Part shown: positions 25,167-32,556 of the stretch, in pieces
How positions within the stretch are numbered: position 1 is the first letter of the stretch
How the letters are laid out: each line of letters begins with the position of its first letter
Assembly (NCBI RefSeq): GCF_018070565.1
Contig: NZ_JAGPXL010000009.1
Coordinates: forward strand, 1-64,000
From: Streptomyces sp. B93
GTDB lineage: Bacteria; Actinomycetota; Actinomycetes; Streptomycetales; Streptomycetaceae
Direction of reading: 5' to 3'
DNA length: 64,000 bases
Position numbers and translations under genes: made by a program
The notes under the pieces: model-generated
Seen by the model: the letters and a program-made list of their open reading frames with translations, nothing else
Told to the model about the DNA's origin: nothing
Databases searched by the model: none

Positions 25167-26579
25167 GTGACCCGCACTTCGCTTCGCCCCGAGGACGACC
25201 AGCGCACCCCGCCCGCCGCGTGGCGGCCCGCGCCCGATCTGCTCGCCGCGGCCGTCGCGGTGCTGCTCTTCGCGGCGGCCGTGCTGATCGGCCGTCATAT
25301 CGAGGACACCGACGGCACGCTGTTCGTGGACTGGCCGCCGCTGCTGGCCTGGTGGGGCCCGCACTGGGGGCCGGGCACCCCGGCCGCGGTGCTGGTGGCG
25401 GTGGCCGTGGTGGCGTACGCCCCGACCCTGGCGGCGCGGCTCCCGTGGCGGGCGCTGCTCGCCACCGCCTGGGCGACGGCGCTGGCGTGGACCTGGTCGC
25501 TGGCCCTGATCGACGGCTGGCACCGGGGCGTGGCCCGCAGGCTGACCACCCGCTACGAGTACCTCCAGGTCATCGACCGCTTCCACGACATCCCGGCCGC
25601 CCTGGCCACCTTCACCGACCACATCCTGATCCAGGCCCCGGCCACCGACCACTGGCCCGCGCACATCGCCGGGCACCCTCCGGCGGCCACGGTCACCTTC
25701 GTGCTGCTGGACCGGATCGGGCTGCGCGGCGGCGGCTGGGCGGGAGTGTGGTGCATCACCGTGGGGACGACGGCCGTGCTGGCGGTGCTGGTGGCGGTGC
25801 GGGCGCTGGCCGGCGAGTCGCTGGCGCGGCGGGCGGCGCCGTTCCTGGTGCTGGTGCCGGGCGCGGTGTGGATGGGCACGTCGGCGGACGCGTACTTCGC
25901 GGCGGTGGCCGCCTGGTCGGTGGCGCTGCTGGCGCTGGCGGTGACGGCTCGGACGCCGGGCCGGGCCCGGGCGGCACTGTTCGGCTCGGGCCTGCTCTTC
26001 GGCCTGACCTGCTACCTCTCCTACGGCCTCACCCTGGTCGCGGTGATCCTGGCGGGGGTCCTGCTGATCACCCGGGACCGGGTGCGCGGACTGCTGCCCG
26101 GGGTGCCGTACGCGCTCGCCGGGCTGGTGGTCGTACCGCTGGTGTTCACGCTCTACGGCTTCGACTACTGGGAGGCGTACCACCTCCTCGTCGAGCGCTA
26201 CAACCAGGGAGCCGGGGGCACCCGCCCGTACGGCTACTGGGTGTGGGCCAATCTCGCCTGCACGGTCCTGGTCGTGGGGCTGGCGACGGTCGCGGGGCTG
26301 CGCCGCAGCGGCGCCACCCTGCTGCGCCGCCGCCGGGACCTGCTCACGGACCCCTCGGCGCCCGAGGTGCGGCTGTCCCTGCTGGTGTGCGCCGCGCTGC
26401 TGGCGCTGCTGGTCGCGGATCTGTCGGGGATGAGCAAGGCGGAGACGGAGCGCATCTGGCTGCCGTTCGCGCTGTGGCTGCTGCCCGCCTGTGCCTTCCT
26501 GCCCCGGCCGCGGGCCTGGCTCCCGGCGCAGGCGGTGGTGGCGCTGCTCGTCAACCACCTGCTGCGGACGGGGTGGTGA
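25167..26579 (+). CDS. Polytopic membrane protein, GT-C glycosyltransferase-like
   Basis: 470 residues from GTG 25167. About eleven hydrophobic helices; the first extracytoplasmic loop has GRHIEDTDGTLFVDWPPLLA, with acidic residues where GT-C enzymes carry their catalytic Asp. A later loop has DHWPAHIAGHPPAATVTFVL. No signature I can name with certainty, but the layout matches polyprenyl-phosphate-sugar-dependent mannosyl/arabinosyl-type transferases. With the nearby polyprenyl-type GT2 (21245) it would complete a two-step pathway: load the sugar onto lipid phosphate, then transfer it outside the membrane. This is inference from neighbourhood and topology. Confidence 0.75.
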   Translation: MTRTSLRPEDDQRTPPAAWRPAPDLLAAAVAVLLFAAAVLIGRHIEDTDGTLFVDWPPLLAWWGPHWGPGTPAAVLVAVAVVAYAPTLAARLPWRALLATAWATALAWTWSLALIDGWHRGVARRLTTRYEYLQVIDRFHDIPAALATFTDHILIQAPATDHWPAHIAGHPPAATVTFVLLDRIGLRGGGWAGVWCITVGTTAVLAVLVAVRALAGESLARRAAPFLVLVPGAVWMGTSADAYFAAVAAWSVALLALAVTARTPGRARAALFGSGLLFGLTCYLSYGLTLVAVILAGVLLITRDRVRGLLPGVPYALAGLVVVPLVFTLYGFDYWEAYHLLVERYNQGAGGTRPYGYWVWANLACTVLVVGLATVAGLRRSGATLLRRRRDLLTDPSAPEVRLSLLVCAALLALLVADLSGMSKAETERIWLPFALWLLPACAFLPRPRAWLPAQAVVALLVNHLLRTGW

Positions 26580-26640
26580 GGGGGCGGACACCGGGCCCTG
26601 ATGACCTCATCAGATCTGGTACGTCCGGCACTGTCGCCGT

Positions 26641-26646
26641 TAGACT
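26641..26646 (+). promoter_or_regulatory. -10 element (TAGACT) for leaderless tetR-type transcript
   Basis: TAGACT ends 6 bases before ATG 26653 with no ribosome site between, the same leaderless layout as at 20229 and 25155. Confidence 0.45.
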
Positions 26647-26652
26647 CGCGGC

Positions 26653-27291
26653 ATGAGTACGTCGGCCCCGCCCAGCAACCGCTTCGAACGCCGCCGCGCC
26701 GAGACCCGGCGAGCCCTGGTCCGCGCCGCCCGGCAGATCCTCGCCGAGAACGGGGACACCGGCGTGAGCATCCAGGCGATCGCCGAGCGCGCGGACGTCG
26801 GGTTCGGCTCCTTCTACAACCACTTCGCCTCGAAGACGGAACTGTTCGCCGCGGCGGTGACGGACGCCCTGGAGGAGTTCGGCCGGACCTTCGACGAGCG
26901 GCTGCGCGGCATCGACGACCCCGCCGAACTCGTCACCGCCGGTTTCCGGCTCAGCGTCCGGATGGCCGACTCGCACCCCGAGCTGATGCGCATCATGCGC
27001 CACAGCGGCCTCGGCCACATCCACTCCGACACCGGCCTCGCCCCCCGCGCCCTGCGCGACCTGGAGCACGGCACCGCGACCGGCCGGTTCCGTCCCGTCG
27101 ACACCACCGTCGCGCTGTCCGCGCTGGGCGGTTCGCTGCTCTCCCTGCTGGAGCTGCGGTTCAGCCGCCCCGACCTGGACGGCGACGAGACGGCCGCGCA
27201 CATGGCCGAGCTGATGCTGTGCATGCTGGGCGTCCCGGCGGCCGAGGCCCACGAGGTGGCCCACCGCCCGCTGCCCGACCTCGACGGCTGA
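26653..27291 (+). CDS. TetR-family transcriptional regulator
   Basis: 212 residues. N-terminal HTH: RRAETRRALVRAARQILAEN, GVSIQAIAERADVGFGSFYN and HFASKTELFAAAV is a textbook TetR DNA-binding domain (about 12-62). The C-terminal helical domain has MRIMRHSGLGHIHSD and ends with YsiA/AcrR-like dimer helices. It lies 124 bases upstream of the Old Yellow Enzyme gene in the same direction. It could repress itself or bind the TGGCTAGCCA sites at 27334-27379, though the MarR regulator downstream is the other candidate. Confidence 0.9.
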   Translation: MSTSAPPSNRFERRRAETRRALVRAARQILAENGDTGVSIQAIAERADVGFGSFYNHFASKTELFAAAVTDALEEFGRTFDERLRGIDDPAELVTAGFRLSVRMADSHPELMRIMRHSGLGHIHSDTGLAPRALRDLEHGTATGRFRPVDTTVALSALGGSLLSLLELRFSRPDLDGDETAAHMAELMLCMLGVPAAEAHEVAHRPLPDLDG

Positions 27292-27332
27292 CGGACGGCG
27301 GCGATCCCGTCGCCTCCCCTGCCGAGAATTAC

Positions 27333-27379
27333 TTGGCTAGCCACAGGCATGGTGCTACGGTAAATATGTGGCTAGCCAC
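27333..27379 (+). promoter_or_regulatory. OYE promoter with two palindromic operators
   Basis: Core promoter TTGGCT (27333-27338), 17-base spacer, TACGGT (27356-27361). Palindrome TGGCTAGCCA occurs at 27334-27343, over the -35 box. It occurs again within the longer GTGGCTAGCCAC at 27368-27379, at the expected transcription start, 35 bases (about 3.3 helical turns) apart. Such placement is typical of repressor operators. Confidence 0.75.
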
Positions 27380-27415
27380 GAACCACCTCTGCGCCCGTCG
27401 ACCAAGGAGAACCCC

Positions 27416-28477
27416 GTGCTCAACGCCCTGTGGACCCCGACGACCCTCGGCGACATCACCCTCCCGCACCGGCTGGTCATGGCCCCCATGACCCGTGACC
27501 GGTCCACCCCGGAGGGCGTGCCGACCGAGATGAACGCCGAGTACTACGCCCAGCGCGCCTCACACGCCCTCGTCATCACCGAGGGCACCCAGCCCTCCCC
27601 GGACGGCCAGGGCTATCTGCTCACCCCCGGCCTGCACTCGGCGGAGCAGACGGCCGGATGGCGCAAGGTCACCGACGCCGTGCACACGGCGGACGGACGG
27701 ATCGTCGTCCAGCTGATGCACGTCGGGCGGATAGCCCACCCCGACAACACCCCGCACGGGCGGCAGCCGGTCGCCCCGTCCGCCGTACGGCCCGCGGGCA
27801 CCATGTTCACCGCGTCCGGGCCCCGGGAGATGCCGACGCCCCGCGCCCTGACCACCGCGGAGGTCACCGCGACGGTCGACGACTTCCGCCGGGCCGCCGC
27901 GGCGGCGATGGACGCCGGAGCCGACGGCGTGGAGATCCACGGCGCCAACGGCTACCTCGTCCACCAGTTCCTCGCCGGCAACACCAACCAGCGCACCGAC
28001 CGCTACGGCGGCTCCCCGGAGAACCGCATCCGCTTCGCCGTGGAGGTCGCCGCGGCCGTCGCCGACGAGATCGGCGCCGGGCGCACCGGCATCCGTCTCT
28101 CCCCCGCCAACACCTACAACGACATCCAGGAGAGCGACACCCACCAGCTGTACCCGGCGCTCGTGCGCGCCCTCGCCCCGCTCGGCCTCGGCTACCTGCA
28201 CCTGGTGCACTTCGGCGACGAGGAACTCCTCGACACCCTGCGCGGACTGTGGCCCACCGCGCTGGTCCTCAACCGGGCGGGCGCCGACCTCCCGGCCCGC
28301 GCCCAGGACATCGCGGACGGCCGCGCCGACGCCGTGTCGGTGGGCACCCTGGCCCTGGCCAACCCCGACCTGGTGGAACGGGTACGCTCCGGAGCGCCGC
28401 TGAACACCCCCGACCCCACCACCTTCTACGGCGGCGGGGCGGCCGGGTACACCGACTACCCCACCCACTCCGGCTGA
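27416..28477 (+). CDS. Old Yellow Enzyme family flavin oxidoreductase (alkene reductase)
   Basis: 353 residues from GTG 27416 with AAGGAGA upstream; the frame is open to 27368, but that region holds the operator. FMN-binding TIM barrel: HRLVMAPMTRDR, LVITEGTQPSPDGQGY, VEIHGANGYLVHQFLAGNTN (the His-x-x-Asn substrate-binding pair), QRTDRYGGSPENRIRF and a C-terminal AVSVGTLALANPDLV phosphate-binding region. These NADPH-dependent enzymes reduce activated C=C bonds, quinones or nitro compounds. The next gene, 11 bases on, is a MarR regulator, so this is probably an electrophile-inducible operon. Confidence 0.93.
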   Translation: MLNALWTPTTLGDITLPHRLVMAPMTRDRSTPEGVPTEMNAEYYAQRASHALVITEGTQPSPDGQGYLLTPGLHSAEQTAGWRKVTDAVHTADGRIVVQLMHVGRIAHPDNTPHGRQPVAPSAVRPAGTMFTASGPREMPTPRALTTAEVTATVDDFRRAAAAAMDAGADGVEIHGANGYLVHQFLAGNTNQRTDRYGGSPENRIRFAVEVAAAVADEIGAGRTGIRLSPANTYNDIQESDTHQLYPALVRALAPLGLGYLHLVHFGDEELLDTLRGLWPTALVLNRAGADLPARAQDIADGRADAVSVGTLALANPDLVERVRSGAPLNTPDPTTFYGGGAAGYTDYPTHSG

Positions 28478-28488
28478 GGAACACCACG

Positions 28489-28956
28489 ATGACCGCCGTA
28501 CCCCCGACCCCGAGCACGGCGAGCGACGGACGGCTCAGCTACGCCGTCTTCCAGCTCGCCCGCGCCCACCGCGGACACGCCGCCGCCATGCTGCGCGCGA
28601 TGGACCTGCATCCGGGTCAGGAGCTGCTGCTGATGCAGCTCTTCGACAGGGACGGCCAGACCCAGTCCGAACTCCTCGAGAGCGTCGGCCTGGACCACTC
28701 CACCGTCTCCAAGTCGCTGCGCCGGATGCAGGAGGCGGGGCTGCTCACCCGGGAACCCGCCGAGCACGACCGGCGGGTGATGGTCGTCCACCTCACCGAC
28801 CGGGGCCGCGCCCTGCGGGCACCGATCGCGGCGATGTGGCGGACCCTGGAGGAGACGTCCGTCCAGGGGCTGACGGCAAAGGAGATCGAGACGTTCGTCC
28901 GTATCGCCCGGAGCGTGACGGAGGCGCTCGGCGACCGGGGCGCGGGCGGCTGCTGA
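28489..28956 (+). CDS. MarR-family transcriptional regulator
   Basis: 155 residues from ATG 28489 (GAGGA upstream). Winged helix with DGQTQSELLESVGLDHSTVS, KSLRRMQEAGLLTREPAEHD and RRVMVVHLTDRGRAL, the MarR recognition helix and wing. Lies 11 bases after the OYE gene in one transcript, the usual layout for an autoregulating electrophile or redox sensor. Likely ligand-responsive binder of the palindromes at 27334-27379. No conserved redox Cys; the only Cys is the last residue. Confidence 0.9.
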   Translation: MTAVPPTPSTASDGRLSYAVFQLARAHRGHAAAMLRAMDLHPGQELLLMQLFDRDGQTQSELLESVGLDHSTVSKSLRRMQEAGLLTREPAEHDRRVMVVHLTDRGRALRAPIAAMWRTLEETSVQGLTAKEIETFVRIARSVTEALGDRGAGGC

Positions 28957-28958
28957 CG

Positions 28959-28980
28959 GCGTGCCCCCGCCGGGGCGCGC
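28959..28980 (+). terminator. GC hairpin after marR-type gene
   Basis: GCGTGCCCC-CGCC-GGGGCGCGC forms a 9-base-pair stem (one U-G pair in RNA) with a 4-base loop, directly after the stop at 28956. It also lies just upstream of the next promoter element, so it probably ends the OYE-MarR transcript. Confidence 0.5.
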
Positions 28981-28992
28981 GGGGTTTCCGAC

Positions 28993-28998
28993 CATAGT
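28993..28998 (+). promoter_or_regulatory. -10 element (CATAGT) for BCCT transporter
   Basis: CATAGT ends 7 bases before ATG 29006, again compatible with a leaderless transcript, although GTGGGG between them could act as a weak ribosome site. Confidence 0.4.
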
Positions 28999-29005
28999 GG
29001 GGCCC

Positions 29006-30697
29006 ATGAGCACGGAAGCAACCGACCAGGCACCCGGACCCGCGCCCGGCACCCCCGACTCCGGCAGGCCCGACCCCGTCCTCGTCGGCATCGGGATGGC
29101 CGCCGTCCTCGGGGTCGTCCTGTGGGCGTGGATCGGGGACGAGTCCTTCGACGACGTGTCGTCGACCAGCCTGACGTGGGTGCTGGACAACTTCGGCTGG
29201 CTGTTCGTGGTGGCGGCGGACGTGTTCCTCGTCCTCTGCCTGGTCATCGCGTTCAGCAGGTTCGGGCGCATCCGGCTCGGCAAGGACGACGCCGAGCCGG
29301 AGTTCGGCAACCTGGCCTGGATCGCGATGATGTTCAGCGCGGGCATGGGCATCGGCCTGATGTTCTACGGCGTCGGGGAGCCGCTCACCCACTTCCTCGC
29401 CCCGCCGCCGGCGAGCGGGGCACAGCCGGAGTCGGCCACGGCGGCGCGTACCGCGATGGAGTACTCGTTCTTCCACTGGACGCTCACCCCGTGGGCGATC
29501 TACGGCATCGCGGGGCTCGCCCTGGCCTACGCGGGCTTCCGCAAGGGCCGGGGCAACCGGCTCAGCGCCGCGTTCGTGCCGCTGCTGGGTGCCCGGCGGG
29601 CGGCGGGCTGGCCGGGCAGGCTGATCGACCTGCTGGCGGTGTTCGCGACCGTCTTCGGCACCGCCACGAGCCTCGGTCTGGGCGCGCTCCAGGTGGCGGA
29701 GGGCCTTGACATCACGGCGGGCATCGACGCCACCCGCACCTCCGAACTGGTCATCATCGCGGCCCTGTCGGCGGCGTTCGTGGTGTCGGCGTTCTCCGGT
29801 CTGCACCGGGGCATCAAGTGGCTCTCGACCCTGAACATCGTGCTCGCGGCGTGCCTGATGGTCTTCGTCTTCCTCCTCGGCCCGACGGTCTACATCCTGG
29901 ACACCATCCCGGCCTCCGTGGGCGGCTACCTCCAGAACCTCCTCCCCATGGCGACCCGCACCGGGGCGTTCTCCGACCACGAGTGGCTGGGCGCCTGGAC
30001 GATCTTCTACTGGGCGTGGTGGCTGTCGTGGGCGCCCTTCGTGGGCACGTTCATCTCCCGCATCTCGCACGGCCGGACCATCCGCGAGTTCCTCATCGGC
30101 GTCCTGCTGGTCCCGTCCGGCGCCACGGTGATCTGGTTCTGCGTGATGGGCGGCACCGCGCTGCGGCTCCAGTCCACCGGGGAGGCCGACCTCGCGGGCG
30201 CCATCGAGGACGGCGCCGAGGCGTCGCTGTTCGCCATGCTGGACGCGCTGCCGATCGGCACGGTGACGTCGTACGTCGCGATGATCCTGGTCATGACGTA
30301 CTTCGTCACCAGCGCCGACTCGGCGTCCCTCGTGATGGGCTCCCTGACCAGCCGCGGCGCGCTGCACCCGCCGAACTGGCTGGTCGTCATGTGGGGCGTC
30401 CTGATGGCGTCGGTGGCGGCGGTCCTGCTCGTGGTGGGCGGCCTCAACTCCCTCCAGACGGCCACGATCCTGGTGGCGCTGCCCTTCGTGGTCGTCATGC
30501 TGGTCCTGTGCTGGGCCCTCCTGCGCGAACTGCGCGAGGACCCCGGCGCGGGCCCCGCCCGCCACCACGCCCTCCACGGCCTGCGCGACGTCGTCCGCAC
30601 GATGGTCGGTGACGCCGTCTCCGAACAGTCCCGCACCCGCCACCACCGCCTCCGCCGGGCGGCCGAGTCCCGGAAGGACACCGACAGCGAGGGATGA
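29006..30697 (+). CDS. BCCT-family betaine/choline/carnitine transporter
   Basis: 563 residues from ATG 29006. About twelve membrane helices. Family signatures: FSAGMGIGLMFYGVGEPLTH (Gly-rich helix of the ion/substrate site), FFHWTLTPWAIYGIAGLALA, and IFYWAWWLSWAPFVGTFIS with RISHGRTIREF (aromatic betaine-binding box). The C-terminal tail (about 520-563) is charged and Arg/His-rich, as in osmosensing BCCT proteins. It should import a quaternary-ammonium osmoprotectant using the Na+ or proton gradient. It stands alone, after the OYE-MarR terminator. Confidence 0.94.
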   Translation: MSTEATDQAPGPAPGTPDSGRPDPVLVGIGMAAVLGVVLWAWIGDESFDDVSSTSLTWVLDNFGWLFVVAADVFLVLCLVIAFSRFGRIRLGKDDAEPEFGNLAWIAMMFSAGMGIGLMFYGVGEPLTHFLAPPPASGAQPESATAARTAMEYSFFHWTLTPWAIYGIAGLALAYAGFRKGRGNRLSAAFVPLLGARRAAGWPGRLIDLLAVFATVFGTATSLGLGALQVAEGLDITAGIDATRTSELVIIAALSAAFVVSAFSGLHRGIKWLSTLNIVLAACLMVFVFLLGPTVYILDTIPASVGGYLQNLLPMATRTGAFSDHEWLGAWTIFYWAWWLSWAPFVGTFISRISHGRTIREFLIGVLLVPSGATVIWFCVMGGTALRLQSTGEADLAGAIEDGAEASLFAMLDALPIGTVTSYVAMILVMTYFVTSADSASLVMGSLTSRGALHPPNWLVVMWGVLMASVAAVLLVVGGLNSLQTATILVALPFVVVMLVLCWALLRELREDPGAGPARHHALHGLRDVVRTMVGDAVSEQSRTRHHRLRRAAESRKDTDSEG

Positions 30698-30931
30698 CGG
30701 CCGATCAGATGACGTCCGCCGGGAACCCGAGGTGCCGACCGCCCCGTACGAGGACCTGAGCGGCAGCCCGAGAATCCGGGATCGGGGTCGGCGGTGCGAC
30801 CCGCTGGAGTTGTCGGCTCGCACCCTGGTGGGCGTCACTGGCGCCTTCGACCCACTCGCGGGAGGGTGAAGCCCGCGGCGACCTGTGCCAACGTGCCGAA
30901 GGCCAGGGTCGAACGGGCCAATAGGCCCTCG

Positions 30932-31117
30932 TCAGCGTCCGGTCGCGAACCTCACGAAGTGGGTCCATCCGTCTCGCCGTACGGTGAGGTCGGGGCGGGT
31001 GGTGTCCTTGGAGTCGCGGATGTGGACGGTGGCGGGGGTGACGGCTACCTCGATGCAGTCGTCACCCTGGGTACCGCTGTAGCTGGACTTGAACCAGGTG
31101 AGTTCTCTCGCGGTCAC
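30932..31117 (-). CDS. DUF397 small protein, partner of WhiJ-type regulator
   Basis: 61 residues from GTG 31117, overlapping the regulator's stop (GTGA). The N-terminal ELTWFKSSYSGTQGDDCIEV is the DUF397 hallmark, followed by VHIRDSKDTTRPDLTV and GWTHFVRFATG. In Streptomyces, DUF397 proteins are encoded with XRE regulators of the WhiJ type and modulate their DNA binding during development. The 234 bases after it (30698-30931) hold no gene I can support. Confidence 0.9.
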   Translation of the reverse strand: MTARELTWFKSSYSGTQGDDCIEVAVTPATVHIRDSKDTTRPDLTVRRDGWTHFVRFATGR

Positions 31118-31956
31118 AGCTCTCCTCGTAGTCGCTCCAACAAGCCCCGTGAGTCAGTGGGGTTGAGGGCCTGTGAGCGCAGTCTGTCATAGCGCTGGTA
31201 GAGGGGGCTCACCTCTTTCGGGACGGAGATCAGACGTCCGTTCTGCTGCCCTTCCGAGTACGCGAGCCGCTTGCGCTCCGGCGTTTCCAGCAGTCGTACG
31301 GGGCCGTCCAGGCACCCATGGGACTCGGCGTCCACCGGCATCACCTGAAGAGTCACGTTGCGCAGGGCGCTGATACGCAGGACGTGATCGAAGAGGCCGC
31401 CTGTCACATCAGCCCCGCCCAGGCGCCGCCGGAAGACGTGCTCCTCGACGATGAAGCTGAACGGCACTTCATGGCGCTCGTACAGCATGCTCTGCCGTTC
31501 CATGCGTGCGGCGACCTGCGCCTCCAACTGCTCCTCCGACAGCAGAGGGACGCTGTTGTCGAACACGGCCCGCGCGTAACCCTCCGACTGCATCAACCCC
31601 GGCACCAACCGGCACTCGTACGTGCACAGGCTCACCGCCGCCCGCTCCAGTCGGGCCCAGCGTCGGAACCAGGCCGCCAATCCCACCTCACCCCGGGTCA
31701 GATGACATGCCGCCCTCCGCAGCGCGCCCGTGTTGCCGGTGGCGTCCTCCGCGCGCTCGACGAAGGACTCGTCCGGCATGCGTCTGCCCAACTCCACCGA
31801 CTCCACGGTGTGCTTGGAGAAGCGGACGAGTTGGCCGAACTCGGCCCGGTTGAACCCCGCGTGCTCGCGCAGGGCCTGGACGACGGCCCCGAAGGTCCGG
31901 AGACTGTCGGAGGGGTCGGGCTCGCCGTCGTACTCGGTGATGTCGCTGTACGCCAT
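31114..31956 (-). CDS. WhiJ-type XRE regulator with DUF5753 domain
   Basis: 280 residues from ATG 31956. N-terminal XRE helix-turn-helix (about 18-70: VVQALREHAGFNRAEFGQLV, RFSKHTVESVELGRRMP). The DUF5753 domain follows (about 95-270): ECRLVPGLMQSEGYARAVF, PLLSEEQLEAQVAARMERQ, FIVEEHVFRRRLGG, VTLQVMPVDA and RLLETPERKRLAYSEGQ. It overlaps the DUF397 gene and lies divergent to an anti-sigma-like ATP-binding protein, the classical WhiJ/BldB-like triad that Streptomyces carry in many copies. Probably controls its own divergent promoter through the repeat at 32002-32026. Confidence 0.93.
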   Translation of the reverse strand: MAYSDITEYDGEPDPSDSLRTFGAVVQALREHAGFNRAEFGQLVRFSKHTVESVELGRRMPDESFVERAEDATGNTGALRRAACHLTRGEVGLAAWFRRWARLERAAVSLCTYECRLVPGLMQSEGYARAVFDNSVPLLSEEQLEAQVAARMERQSMLYERHEVPFSFIVEEHVFRRRLGGADVTGGLFDHVLRISALRNVTLQVMPVDAESHGCLDGPVRLLETPERKRLAYSEGQQNGRLISVPKEVSPLYQRYDRLRSQALNPTDSRGLLERLRGEL

Positions 31957-32001
31957 GCACCCAGAGTGACGAGCAGGCGGCCGTACCGTCTACCCAGTGT
32001 G

Positions 32002-32026
32002 CCCGTACGCTGACGCACCGTACGGG
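32002..32026. promoter_or_regulatory. Inverted repeat in divergent promoter of WhiJ-type triad
   Basis: CCCGTACG-9 bases-CGTACGGG, perfect 8-base arms, centred in the 115-base gap between the XRE regulator and the ATP-binding gene. Further ACCGTA/CGTAC half-sites lie at 31982-31988. A likely binding site for the XRE protein. Confidence 0.5.
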
Positions 32027-32071
32027 GCGTGCCCCTGGAGAACGCCCCCGCGCGCCCGTCACCGTGGCCCC

Positions 32072-32518
32072 ATGAAGTCCACCGCTCCCCAACTGCCGAC
32101 GACCGTGCGTGCGTTCGGCCAGCTTCTGTCCTCCACCCGCCGTGGCGCCCGCCTGGGCCGGCTGCTCGCCGTCGGGCAGCTCCAGGCGTGGGACGTGTCA
32201 CCCACCGTCATCGACCGTGCCGAGCAGATCGTCGCCGAACTGGCCGCCAACGCGGCACTGCACGGCGGGAAGGGGGAGAGAGGGCATGACTTCCATCTGG
32301 CCCTCGCGCTCGACGACGGCACGGGGTTGCTGCGCATCGCGGTCAGTGACGCGCGCGGTGATGTGGCGCCGGTAGCGGCAGGGGAGGTGGTGGACCCGGA
32401 GGGGGCCGAGTCGGGGCGGGGGCTCGTCCTCGTCGCGGCGCTCGCCGACCGGTGGGGGACGGAGGCGAGCGCGCGCGGGGGCAAGACCGTGTGGGCGGAG
32501 CTGGATACAACCATGTGA
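32072..32518 (+). CDS. ATP-binding protein (anti-sigma-factor-like HATPase)
   Basis: 148 residues from ATG 32072. GHKL-type ATP-binding fold: AEQIVAELAANAALHGG is the N-box, IAVSDARGD the G1 region and GAESGRGLVLVAALADRWG the G2 box. The short single domain resembles RsbW/SpoIIAB-like regulators but lacks any sign of a kinase partner domain. In Streptomyces this is the third member of WhiJ-type XRE/DUF397 loci. It is transcribed divergently from the regulator. Confidence 0.88.
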   Translation: MKSTAPQLPTTVRAFGQLLSSTRRGARLGRLLAVGQLQAWDVSPTVIDRAEQIVAELAANAALHGGKGERGHDFHLALALDDGTGLLRIAVSDARGDVAPVAAGEVVDPEGAESGRGLVLVAALADRWGTEASARGGKTVWAELDTTM

Positions 32519-32540
32519 CGGTGTCAGGGGTCTTGTAAAT

Positions 32541-32556
32541 GATCACGTAGGTGATC
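32541..32556. promoter_or_regulatory. Palindrome upstream of lipoprotein gene
   Basis: GATCAC-GTAG-GTGATC, 6-base arms, lies 9 bases before a strong GGAGGA ribosome site (32565-32570). The second arm contains the GTG at 32551, which makes that GTG a less likely start. Possible operator. Confidence 0.4.

Noticed and set aside
28793..30838. Minus-strand open frame of 681 codons opposite the BCCT transporter
   Set aside because: The plus strand encodes an unmistakable transporter; the antisense product has no recognisable feature.
30705..30968. Minus-strand open frame of 87 codons between the BCCT and DUF397 genes
   Set aside because: No recognisable domain or good ribosome site, and it overlaps the DUF397 gene end. 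The 30698-30931 gap may hold a decayed gene, but I could not identify one.
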